From positions 532,865-596,864 of the forward strand of contig NZ_LMCM01000006.1 of the NCBI RefSeq assembly GCF_001426245.1: a stretch of 64,000 nt of DNA. Reading direction: 5' to 3'. The stretch is from Phycicoccus sp. Root101 (GTDB taxonomy: Bacteria; Actinomycetota; Actinomycetes; Actinomycetales; Dermatophilaceae). Under the pieces are notes generated by a model, which saw only the letters and a program-made list of their open reading frames with translations, had not been told where the DNA came from and made no database searches. The position numbers and the translations under genes were made by a program. Position 1 is the stretch's first letter, and every line of letters starts with the position of its first letter. Shown here piece after piece: positions 39,153 to 47,199 of the stretch.

Positions 39153-40158
39153 CACCCATGGCTACCCGCCCGCCTCGCTCGGTGAGCCGAGCAGCACCCA
39201 TAGGCGATCACTACGGGCTATGGGTAAGAGCCAGCCAGAAAAGGGACAGTCGAAGAAGTTCGGCCTTGGCACGAAGGCTTCGGAGTGGCGACCGGCGCCG
39301 CGCAGGACGACAGCTGGGAGCAACCGATGCACGTGGGAGACGACGCGACCGTGCGGTCGGTCACTGACGTGCTCGCGCATATCAAAGAACCCGCCGATCG
39401 CGTCGGCAACCTGAGCACGTACCCGTGTCTCGCGACCCGCATACCGGGGGTACCGAGGACCGGCTGAGACGCCGCGATCCGGCGGCCGTGAACACAACGG
39501 GTGGTCCTGATGAAGGTCCGCACCCGGATTGTCACTGTCCTGGTCGGCACGCTGCAGGTCATCGGGTGCCCTACCTCACCCACGGCCCTGCTCCGATCAC
39601 CGGGCTAGTCGAGCCAATGCCATCCTGCGCGCCGGAGATTTGCCGATAAGTCTTTCTGACCAGACCCTCACCGCTTCGGGTACATCTTGCTCACCGCCGG
39701 CTCCTTGTCCGCCTCACGCGCGTGCCAAAGATGGCCAAATTTCGGTCCGCCCCTTATGTGCTGGCACGTGTCTGCACCGTCCTCACGAGGCTGGCACCCG
39801 ACGGGCCGCGCGATAGGACGGTTCCCGCAGCGCTGAGACGACGGAATACCGAGGGGTGCCCGGCAAGGTATGCAGGACGGGGTCGTACCGACGCCGGTCG
39901 TGCGAATTCTCCTGAGCGACGCCTGTGAGGCTGGTGCCTCGGAGCCGTTGAAGGGCTGTCGTGCTCATCCGGCCGGGCACACCGCGTCGCGGTAGTGCCC
40001 CTGCTCATCCCCTGCTGAGTGGGGGCGTTCACGTCTACGGCAGGCCAGAGGCGGCGGCACGGCCGGGCCTTCGTAACGGTCACGTATCGGCCGTCACTTC
40101 GCGGTGGCACCGGACCAAAGTCACTTTTTCATCCGTCATGCGCAGACATACTGTGCCC
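39153..40158. other. Gap of about 1 kb, possibly with a small remnant
   Basis: No gene is firmly supported. A frame near 39285-39467 (QPMHVGDDATVRSVTDVLAH) and another near 39221-39414 (MGKSQPEKGQSKKFGLGTKA) look protein-like but lie in different frames and lack ribosome sites. They may be parts of a frameshifted small gene. Lower GC than neighbours. Confidence 0.35.
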
Positions 40159-40527
40159 ATGAGCGACGAGAAGCAGGACGAGTTGGTGTCGCAGCGGCGC
40201 TTCGAGGAACTCAGCGCCAGAGTGAATGCCAACCGCGCGGACATCGAGGCCTTGCGAACGAGGGTCGACGTGGACCAGGAGCTGATCGCCGCCATCGACG
40301 CCCAGGCAGCGTTGGGTCTGGAGCGCGCTTCTCAGTTGCAGGTCGCCCTGCGTACGTCGCGAAAGATCGGTGCCGCGATGGGCATCATCATGGCCGAGCG
40401 CAAGTTGGGCGAGACCGACGCCTTCGCGGTTCTGTGCAAGGCCAGCCAAGACACGAACCGGAAGCTTCGCGACATCGCCGAGGCAGTTGTCGAGACGGGC
40501 GACGCGAGCGGGCTGCCGCAGCTGTAG
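40159..40527 (+). CDS. ANTAR domain protein with coiled-coil N-terminus
   Basis: A 122-residue protein from the ATG at 40159; CATACT at 40147-40152 is a possible -10 for a leaderless message. Residues 8-60 are helical and coiled-coil-like (FEELSARVNANRADIEALRTRVD, then QAALGLERASQLQ). The ANTAR domain is TSRKIGAAMGIIMAERKLGETDAFAVLCKASQDTNRKLRDIAE (part). No sensory domain, so it may be regulated by a partner. Binds paired RNA hairpins in known cases. Confidence 0.83.
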   Translation: MSDEKQDELVSQRRFEELSARVNANRADIEALRTRVDVDQELIAAIDAQAALGLERASQLQVALRTSRKIGAAMGIIMAERKLGETDAFAVLCKASQDTNRKLRDIAEAVVETGDASGLPQL

Positions 40528-40686
40528 GAGGTCGGCTCGCATCGCAGCCGTCCAACAGGGCCGTCGGCGTTTAGGTGCTCGGCTCTGGGTAGATCTTCAA
40601 CCGTGGCACGGCCTCGCCGTGGGGCGTGAATGGGGGGCCACGGCAGGGCAAACGCTACCCATGTCGCCACGACGTCGGACGAAGAG

Positions 40687-40715
40687 CCCGGCCGGGGCTG
40701 GGTGCACCGGCCGGG
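40687..40715. terminator. Bidirectional terminator
   Basis: CCCGGCCGG at 40687-40695 and CCGGCCGGG at 40707-40715, flanked by AGAG and TTCTCT. Lies between the rightward ANTAR gene and leftward DUF4383 gene, which converge here. Confidence 0.75.
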
Positions 40716-40727
40716 TTCTCTCGTCGA

Positions 40728-41204
40728 TCACGTGGCGCGGACGTCACCCGTGCGAGCGGCTTGACGGCGCAGCATCAGGCCAGCAGCGATCATGGCGGCA
40801 CCGAGGAAGAAGTGCAGCCAGTCGTCCGCGGAGTTGACAGGCACGAAGTTGGCGGAGGACTCCTTGTCGATGAACAGACCGTAGAGCCACAGCACCAGGT
40901 ATATGGCGCCCCCGCCGACGAGGTAGGTGAAGGCAGTGCGAGCCCTCTTCGCCATCACCAGACCAGCGACACCGAACGCAAGGTGCACGAGGTTGTGCAG
41001 CACCGACACCTGGAAGATGCCGAGCAGCTTGGCCTGGGAGTGATGGTCGGCGAACGCGAGTTGGTCGTAGTTGGTGGTGATGCCTGGGACGAATCCGAGG
41101 ATCCCCACGAGAAGGAACACGGCGCCAACGAGGGCCGCCACGCGCTGAATTGTGGTCCGAGCGCCCGTCCCCGTGTCAGTGTCGAGTGTTCGGTTGGTGC
41201 TCAT
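40728..41204 (-). CDS. DUF4383 membrane protein
   Basis: A 158-residue protein with four membrane segments (about 23-42, 62-85, 93-112 and 122-145). GILGFVPGITTNYDQLAFADHHSQAKLLGIFQVSVLHNLVHLAFGVAGL (part) is the DUF4383 signature, with its conserved His near the segment ends. The ATG at 41204 has GGAGG four bases ahead. Function unknown; widespread in actinobacteria. A bidirectional terminator follows. Confidence 0.85.
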   Translation of the reverse strand: MSTNRTLDTDTGTGARTTIQRVAALVGAVFLLVGILGFVPGITTNYDQLAFADHHSQAKLLGIFQVSVLHNLVHLAFGVAGLVMAKRARTAFTYLVGGGAIYLVLWLYGLFIDKESSANFVPVNSADDWLHFFLGAAMIAAGLMLRRQAARTGDVRAT

Positions 41205-41453
41205 CAATCCTCCGTCTCATGCTCCGCGGCCATCGCGAGGCAACTTCTATCTGCCCCTTCCACGACCCGCCCAAACAATCGCCGTTCGGCGACGGCGCGG
41301 TCGGGCACGCGAACGCAGTCGACTCCGCATGGGAGAGGCTTGGCCCAGCCGAGGAGCCGGACAGACCACTACCGATGACGCATGCCATGCGCAGAGCACT
41401 CGCGCATGGTCATGCGAGTGCGGATCAAGGTGTGTCTTTTCGCCGCTCTTGCA

Positions 41454-42281
41454 TCAACTCTCGCTAGAGCGAAGCCGACCCGGACGTGAGGAGCCGGCGC
41501 TCTCGTGAGCATGACGAGTCTTGGCTCCGGCGTGTGCATCACGCATGGCCTGATGGCTCCGGAGGATCTCGTGGAGCTCCTTTGCCCGGGCCGCGCTGAT
41601 GTCACCGACGTTGCAGTAACGGAGCCAAGCATCCGCGGCGGCGACCCCCTTGACGACGTGGACCTCGTCCACAACCGTCCAGTCGTTCTCCAGTTGTCGC
41701 GCGCCGGGTCCCCAGATCATCAGCACCGCGTCGACAGGTACGTCCCTGACTCCTTGGGAGCGAAAGATCGATCGCACAGACCTGGCACTCGCGCGGGCAC
41801 CATCCATCGCAGCCTCGCGATAGTGATCCGTCGCCCACTGCCGGCCAGCACCCACGAACTTGGTCTCGATCGCCAGCACCGCGCGGGGACTGACCGCGAC
41901 GTGATCGATGTTGCGCTTCTCCATCGGGACGTCGTCCAGGAACGGCCAGCCGAACTCGCGACTGGCAAGGACCTCCCGCGTGAAGGACTCGCCCCACTCC
42001 CCCATCGTCACCGGATACGTCCGGATCAACGACGTCACGAACACCATCCACGCCCAGCTCGTTACCAGCGCCCCGGCGAAGGCCCCTCGAACCATGGTCG
42101 GCCCGACCGGCAGCACGACCACTACCAAGGCGGCACCCAGCATCCAGGCGGCCGCCGCCGCGATGTTGCGCCGACTACTCCATAGCTCGGCCCGCCCCAG
42201 CTCCCACCGGCGCCGCTGCTCGAACGTCTTCCTCCCCCGCCTCAACACCCCCACAGTCTGCGGCAGCCAGACATCGACCAC
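41454..42281 (-). CDS. NERD domain membrane protein
   Basis: A 275-residue protein. Two membrane segments at about 40-60 and 66-84 follow a basic N-terminus. The NERD (nuclease-related) domain is at about 95-215: GESFTREVLASREFGWPFLDDVPMEKRNIDHVAVSPRAVLAIETKFV (part) holds the D-x-x-x ... E-x-K catalytic-type residues. The C-terminus is basic and unstructured. The GTG at 42281 is the start used. NERD proteins resemble restriction-type nucleases; a role in DNA handling of the island is only a possibility. Confidence 0.8.
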   Translation of the reverse strand: MVDVWLPQTVGVLRRGRKTFEQRRRWELGRAELWSSRRNIAAAAAWMLGAALVVVVLPVGPTMVRGAFAGALVTSWAWMVFVTSLIRTYPVTMGEWGESFTREVLASREFGWPFLDDVPMEKRNIDHVAVSPRAVLAIETKFVGAGRQWATDHYREAAMDGARASARSVRSIFRSQGVRDVPVDAVLMIWGPGARQLENDWTVVDEVHVVKGVAAADAWLRYCNVGDISAARAKELHEILRSHQAMRDAHAGAKTRHAHESAGSSRPGRLRSSES

Positions 42282-42418
42282 GGCCCGAATGCGCTCAACC
42301 CACGGAAGAGGTCATCAGTGAGTCAACCCAAGGCCCACGGCCCGGGACCGAGTACCCACGCATGGCCAGGGATCGCCACGGACCCCGATGGACGACCGCT
42401 CCGAGTGAGCGCGAGGGA

Positions 42419-42443
42419 CTTAGTCACTCAGTTAGTCACTCAC
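42419..42443. repeat. Arm-type tandem motif, left of att copy 2
   Basis: Two TTAGTCACTCA-type units, 91 bases left of the tRNA fragment. The CACTCA spelling matches the motif right of copy 1, so both belong to island 1. Confidence 0.6.
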
Positions 42444-42489
42444 CCGCACGGAAGAGGTCAGAATCGGCCCTCCGCAGCTGGCAACGAAA

Positions 42490-42525
42490 CAGCCCCTGAC
42501 CGATGTTTCCGCAGGTCAGGGGCTG
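42490..42525. terminator. tRNA-associated terminator hairpin, copy 2
   Basis: CAGCCCCTGA at 42490-42499 and TCAGGGGCTG at 42516-42525; the inner loop differs from copies 1 and 3 on its left side. Confidence 0.7.
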
Positions 42526-42533
42526 TTTCGTAC

Positions 42534-42577
42534 TGGTGGGCGATACTGGGTTTGAACCAGTGACCTCTTCCGTGTCA
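42534..42577 (-). repeat. att copy 2: 3' half of tRNA-Val(GAC)
   Basis: Same fragment as copy 1 but with the encoded CCA end. From 42505 to 42584 it is identical over 80 bases to copy 3 (55815-55894). Arms lie on both sides, as at the junction of two tandem elements. The 5' tRNA half is missing. Confidence 0.82.
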
Positions 42578-42671
42578 AGCATTCTCATGCCGTGCGTCAC
42601 TGTTCGTCGACGTCCTGCTGCGCACGAACCAGTACCCCGATGTTCCTCGACATCCGGTCTAGCACGCCGGC

Positions 42672-42694
42672 GTTGTCAAGCAGTTAGTCAAGCA
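42672..42694. repeat. Arm-type tandem motif, right of att copy 2
   Basis: GTCAAGCAGTTAGTCAAGCA preceded by GTT, 95 bases right of the tRNA fragment; identical to the motif right of copy 3. Confidence 0.62.
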
Positions 42695-42873
42695 GACGTT
42701 ATGCGACTGTCACGGGAACCGGGGGTCGGCCGGGGCGCGACCTTGGGTGGTTTCGTGCTGACGCGTCCGTGCCCGTCGCCACCCCAGACACGTTGCGATC
42801 TTTCGTTCCGCCGACCCGGACGAGCTAAACGGCCAGTCGATAGCCAGGCCCCTCCTCTGCACCTCCAAGGTGC

Positions 42874-43554
42874 TCAGCCTTCTCTTGATCGGAGCGCAGT
42901 GAAGGAGGGTATGCGGTCGTGCTCAATATGGGTGTAGGCGAGTGCCTCAGCCAGGCGCTCGTTGCCCGAGCGAATCGCATCAGTCAGATGCACGTGATCG
43001 TTGAACGCCTCGTCGGCATCGAGCTGCGAGGTCAGGTAGAACAGCCAGAGGGCTCGTTCCGAGACTGACCGCATCAACGTGGCCATCAGGTCGTTACCCG
43101 CCAGCTGAACGATTGCCTCGTGGTAGCGGGTGCTGGCCTCCGCGATCTTGTAGGGGTCACCCTCGTGCACGACATCTTGAGCTAATTGCAGTGCCGCATC
43201 CAGTGGCTCTGTCGACGCCCCGGCAGCGACCCGTGCGGCGGCGTAGCGCGCAGCCCCGACTTCGAGGCTCAGCCGCAGGTCGAACAGGTCGTTCACCCGC
43301 TTGGCGTCCCACGTGGCCACCACGGCACCTCTGCGGGGAGACGTCTCCACAAAGCCATGCATCTCCAGCTGCGGAACTGCCTCCCGGAGTGGAACCCGGG
43401 AGACTTCGAGCTCTTCGGCAAGGCGTTGCTCGATCAGACGCGAACCTTGCGGGTAGGTCCCGAGGATGATTCCTTCGCGCAGCGCCAAGTAGACCTGCCG
43501 CGCCAACGAGTCCTTCTGAGCAACCTCGACCAGTTCCCGTTCCTGGGTGGCCAT
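42874..43554 (-). CDS. GntR-family (FCD) transcriptional regulator
   Basis: A 226-residue regulator from the ATG at 43554 after AAGGAG. The winged helix is QVYLALREGIILGTYPQGSRLIEQRLAEELEVSRVPLREAV (part), followed by an all-helical FCD effector domain with FDLRLSLEVGAARYAAARVAA and YHEAIVQLAGNDLMATLM. FCD domains often bind a carboxylic acid with a metal. It lies at the end of the catabolic operon behind a terminator and probably controls the promoter at 55163-55191. Confidence 0.88.
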   Translation of the reverse strand: MATQERELVEVAQKDSLARQVYLALREGIILGTYPQGSRLIEQRLAEELEVSRVPLREAVPQLEMHGFVETSPRRGAVVATWDAKRVNDLFDLRLSLEVGAARYAAARVAAGASTEPLDAALQLAQDVVHEGDPYKIAEASTRYHEAIVQLAGNDLMATLMRSVSERALWLFYLTSQLDADEAFNDHVHLTDAIRSGNERLAEALAYTHIEHDRIPSFTALRSREG

Positions 43555-43609
43555 GTGACTCCTTCATTTGGGTACGTGCGGCACTCGTGCGGTGACCCGA
43601 TCTCGCCTG

Positions 43610-43638
43610 GGGGGCCAGCAGTCAGTCTGCTGGCCCCC
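43610..43638 (-). terminator. Strong terminator ending the catabolic operon
   Basis: GGGGGCCAGCAG at 43610-43621 and CTGCTGGCCCCC at 43627-43638, a perfect 12-bp stem with a 5-base loop, 17 bases after the binding-protein stop and before the GntR gene. Confidence 0.82.
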
Positions 43639-43654
43639 GCTGTCGCGGGCGTGT

Positions 43655-45253
43655 CTACTTCTTGATGGACAGCATGCTGAAGTTGAGCTCATTGGCGCCA
43701 ATATTCTGGGACTCCGGCACGCCTGTGAGCCACTTCTGCGCCACCACCCAGTCCTTGTTGTAGGACAGGTTCATCCAGCAACCCGTGGCTGAGTACGTCT
43801 GGGCGGCCTTGGCGAACAGCGCCTTGTCGCCGGTCTTTAGCGCGGCGTTGAGGTCGGCGTCCGTGGACGGGTCGTCGCACTTGAAGTAGTTGATGCCTCC
43901 GGTCTTGTCCCAGAATACGTGGCCCCACATGTACGGGCTGCCTCCGTCAGGTCCGTTGTTGCCGTCGAAGAAGACGTCTGGGCCCTTGGTGGGGTCGTTG
44001 GGCCAGTTGAAGACCTGCGACGTCGGATAGCTCTGAGCGCTGGCCTTGATCCCGAGGGCCTGCAACTGCGCAGCCACGATGTTGGCCATCTGCTGAGCGT
44101 TGACATTGTCAGAAGCATGTCCGATCACCATTGCCGTCCCGGCGGGCAAGCTTTTCGCATACTTGCTCAGCACGGACGGGTCGTACGTGATGTTCTGCTT
44201 GTCTGACCCGTCGTCGATCATTCCCTTGGCGTAGATCGTCGTCGCGGGCGTCGACCGGGCGCCCAGCACCTGTTCGACGAGCTGCTTCTGGTTGATGGAT
44301 TGGAGGAATGCGGTCCGGGCCTCCTGCTTGGCGAAGAAGTCCTTGCTGGGGTTCATGAAGATCATCGCGGACTGGATGGTCGGCAGGAAGTAGCTGGCAA
44401 CGGTCTGGCTGTCTTGGTACTTCTTCAGGCTCGAGGACGGCAGGTTTGCCACGCTGACGGATACGTCGCCGTTGTCGATTGCCAGTTGCAGCGACGACAC
44501 GTCGTCGTAGACCGGCATGTTGATGGTCTTGAACGGCGAGATCGTCCCCCAGTAGTCCTTGTACTGGCTCAGGACGTACTTCGATCCCACCTGCACGTCA
44601 CTCAACTCGTAGGGGCCTGTGCCAAGGTCGTGGGTGGACAGGTACGTCTGGGCGTTGTCCGAGCCCGCGTTCTTCTTCACACCGTCGGGCGAGACCATCT
44701 TCGGGCCGAAGGGGGATGCCAGATAGTCCAGGAAGGCGGAGTTCGAGGACTTGAGCTCGACGACGGCCGTGGCTGCGTCGGGGGTCTTAACCGACGCGAC
44801 ATCCTCGACCATGTAAGCAGCGCCACCCTTGACCGCCGCGCGGCGGGCGAAGGACGAGCGGACAGCGTCCGAGGTGAACGGGGTGCCGTCGTGGAAGGTG
44901 ACGCCCTTGCGCAACTTGAAGGTATAGGTCTTGAAGTCCGGTGAAACGGTCCAGGACTCAGCCAGACGCGGCGCGACCTCTACCTTGTCGAGGTTGTTCT
45001 TGTACTGCACCAAACCTTCGTAGACGTTGAGGATGATGGCACAGCCATTGTTGGCGTAGTACACATCGGGGTCAGGTGGCTGTCCGATGTCACCCAGCAG
45101 TCCAACCGTCAACACGCCGTCGGTAGGGGCCGCCTTACCGCCCGCGGACCCCTGGGAGCTGGTCTTGCCAGCACAGCCGGCGACTGCGAGCAGAGGAAGG
45201 ATGGCGACGGCGACCAACGCCTTCAGAGCCCTCTTCCCACCTAGTTGATTCAT
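43655..45253 (-). CDS. Oligopeptide-type ABC substrate-binding lipoprotein
   Basis: A 532-residue family 5 solute-binding protein. The signal peptide ends in LLAVAGCAGK, a lipobox. VEVAPRLAESWTVSPDFKTYTFKLRKGVTFHDGTPFTSDAV (part) is the family 5 hallmark. The start is the ATG at 45253; a GTG one codon earlier has better spacing from AAGGAG. Family 5 proteins bind peptides, nickel chelates, opines or sugars. Partner permeases and ATPase are encoded just upstream. Confidence 0.9.
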   Translation of the reverse strand: MNQLGGKRALKALVAVAILPLLAVAGCAGKTSSQGSAGGKAAPTDGVLTVGLLGDIGQPPDPDVYYANNGCAIILNVYEGLVQYKNNLDKVEVAPRLAESWTVSPDFKTYTFKLRKGVTFHDGTPFTSDAVRSSFARRAAVKGGAAYMVEDVASVKTPDAATAVVELKSSNSAFLDYLASPFGPKMVSPDGVKKNAGSDNAQTYLSTHDLGTGPYELSDVQVGSKYVLSQYKDYWGTISPFKTINMPVYDDVSSLQLAIDNGDVSVSVANLPSSSLKKYQDSQTVASYFLPTIQSAMIFMNPSKDFFAKQEARTAFLQSINQKQLVEQVLGARSTPATTIYAKGMIDDGSDKQNITYDPSVLSKYAKSLPAGTAMVIGHASDNVNAQQMANIVAAQLQALGIKASAQSYPTSQVFNWPNDPTKGPDVFFDGNNGPDGGSPYMWGHVFWDKTGGINYFKCDDPSTDADLNAALKTGDKALFAKAAQTYSATGCWMNLSYNKDWVVAQKWLTGVPESQNIGANELNFSMLSIKK

Positions 45254-45338
45254 CACGCGCTACTCCTTAGTTGTGATCCGGCAGACTTCTTGTGTTCAAG
45301 CTGGGGGCACGCGCGCCCTTTCGGGGCAGCACGGCGGG

Positions 45339-46325
45339 TCATAGGTTCAAGCGTGGGTCGGCGGCCGCCTGAAGGAGATCTACCAGCGCGTTGGCGATGA
45401 TGTAGATCGTGCCGAGGACAAGCGTGACCGCGGCGATGGCCGGGAAGTCTGATACCGGAATGCTCCGAGCCAGGTAGTTCCCGATGCCGGGCCAACTGAA
45501 GATCTGCTCGACGACGACCACGCCCGCAAACATGAAGCCGAGTTGCAGGCCGGCCATCGACAGCGCTGGTCCGATCGAGTTACGAACTACGTGGCCTCCC
45601 AGAACCGCCCCTTCGCTGAGGCCCTTGGCACGCGCGGTGCGGACGTGGTCGGCATTCATCGTGGTCTCTAGGCTCGCGCGCAGGATGCGTCCGATGGCGA
45701 TGGCCGGGGCGATCGCCAGGGCAAGGGCGGGCAGAACCAGGTGCTGAAGGGCTGTCGCCCACTGCGCTACGTCTCCATGGAGGAGACTGTCGATCATCAG
45801 GAACCCGGTCGGGCCCGAGGCGTTGGCGCCGCGGTCGCCGCCCGGGAGCCAGCCGAGACGAGAGTAGAAGAGGACGATGCCGCCCAGGGCCAGGAGAAAG
45901 GACGGGCCGGTGGCCAGCACGAGCAGCAGGCCGCGTAGGACCGAGGTTCCCCACCACCGCAGTGCCCCCGATACGGCGAACAGAATGCCCAGCACAAGGG
46001 CGAACACGAACGCCACCGTCACCAGCTCGGCCGTCGCTGGCAGGAAGTCGCCTAGGTCGGAGACGACCGACCTGTGAGTGCGGAAGGAGACGCCAAGGTC
46101 ACCGTGTAGGAGGCGTCCCAAGAAGTGCAGGTAGCGCAGGGGAAGTGGGCTGTTCAACCCGAGAGACTCCCGGGCCGCCGCAACGGCTTCCGGCGAGGCG
46201 TTCAGTCCGATGTAGGCCCTGACAGGGTCCCCGGGGGTGATCTCTTGGAGAAGGAAGATGATTGCTGACAGCACGAGGATGAGAACGAGGCTCGACCCTA
46301 GGCGACGCACGATGAACTTGAGCAC
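45339..46325 (-). CDS. DppB-type ABC permease
   Basis: A 328-residue permease with six membrane segments. LKFIVRRLGSSLVLILVLSAIIF and the block ITPGDPVRAYIGLNASPEAVAAARESLGLNSPLPLRYLHFL (part) are the DppB/OppB signature. The EAA-like loop is RTARAKGLSEGAVLGGHVVRNS near 225. It forms the channel with the DppC-type permease at 46336-47199. Confidence 0.92.
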   Translation of the reverse strand: MLKFIVRRLGSSLVLILVLSAIIFLLQEITPGDPVRAYIGLNASPEAVAAARESLGLNSPLPLRYLHFLGRLLHGDLGVSFRTHRSVVSDLGDFLPATAELVTVAFVFALVLGILFAVSGALRWWGTSVLRGLLLVLATGPSFLLALGGIVLFYSRLGWLPGGDRGANASGPTGFLMIDSLLHGDVAQWATALQHLVLPALALAIAPAIAIGRILRASLETTMNADHVRTARAKGLSEGAVLGGHVVRNSIGPALSMAGLQLGFMFAGVVVVEQIFSWPGIGNYLARSIPVSDFPAIAAVTLVLGTIYIIANALVDLLQAAADPRLNL

Positions 46326-46335
46326 GGTCGTCCCC

Positions 46336-47199
46336 TTATCGCTTTGAGTTCAGTAGTTGCCGGACGGCGTCCCCGCCCAGGTTGGCGATCAGGCTCATTA
46401 ACAACACGGCAATGCCTGGAGTGATGGGAATCCACCACTGGGTCAGCAAGAGCTGCAGACTGCGGGCAGTGTCTGCTCCGAGCTCGGGGGCAGGGGCGGA
46501 CTGGCCGAGCCCGAGGAATGACAGACCTGCCAGGAGCAGGATCACGTTCCCGATGTCCAGGCTGGCCGTCACCAGGGCCGTGGGCACGGCTCCGGGGACG
46601 ATGTGTCGCAGCACCAAGCGACCGCGCCCGACACCGGCGAGCCGCGCCGCCTCCACATGCGGTCTCGATGCGAGGGACTTCACCTCGGCACGGATGATGC
46701 GGGCGTAGTAGGGCCACCAGACGATCATGATTCCGATCAGGGTGTTCTTGAGTCCGGGTCCGAGCGCAGCGACGATGGCGATGGCCACCAGAGCGCCGGG
46801 TAGCGCCAGAAACAGGTCGGTGAACCGCATCAGCAGGTTGTCGATCCAACCGCCACACACCCCTGCCGTGACGCCGATGGCACCGCCAATGACCAAGCCG
46901 GAGGCCACGACGACCAGTGAGGTGAACCAGCTGATTTGGATGCCCCACAGGGTTCGGCTGAGCAGGTCACGGCCGATCGAGTCGGTGCCGAGAAGGTGGT
47001 CGGGAGACCCTGGCGGCAAGTTGAGCATCCCCACCGGCTGGACTGGGTCGTAGGGCGAGAGGACGCGACCGAGAACGGCAACGATGGTGACGAGCAGAAG
47101 CAGTGAGGCGACAGCCATACTGGCCCGTGACCCCGAGGGGGTGCGAGACGTGAACGCCAGCACGCGCATTCGTGACGCAGGGATCTTCGCAACAGTCAT
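46336..47199 (-). CDS. DppC-type ABC permease
   Basis: A 287-residue permease with about six membrane segments. HLLGTDSIGRDLLSRTLWGIQISWFTSLVVV (part) and PHVEAARLAGVGRGRLVLRHIVPGA (EAA loop) are the DppC/OppC signatures. The ATG at 47199 overlaps the stop of the ATPase gene (ATGA). Ten bases separate it from the DppB-type gene. Confidence 0.92.
   Translation of the reverse strand: MTVAKIPASRMRVLAFTSRTPSGSRASMAVASLLLLVTIVAVLGRVLSPYDPVQPVGMLNLPPGSPDHLLGTDSIGRDLLSRTLWGIQISWFTSLVVVASGLVIGGAIGVTAGVCGGWIDNLLMRFTDLFLALPGALVAIAIVAALGPGLKNTLIGIMIVWWPYYARIIRAEVKSLASRPHVEAARLAGVGRGRLVLRHIVPGAVPTALVTASLDIGNVILLLAGLSFLGLGQSAPAPELGADTARSLQLLLTQWWIPITPGIAVLLMSLIANLGGDAVRQLLNSKR

Larger units (their letters stand above)
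35802..42577. mobile_element. Integrase-less island 1 at tRNA-Val
   Basis: Bounded by att copies 1 and 2 with inward-facing CACTCA-type arms at both ends. Cargo: ArsR/RibD-like/SRPBCC operon, MSMEG_6728-like protein, ANTAR protein, DUF4383 and NERD proteins. No integrase, excisionase or conjugation gene was recognised, so it fits a cis-mobilisable element that depends on another element's recombinase. Confidence 0.65.
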
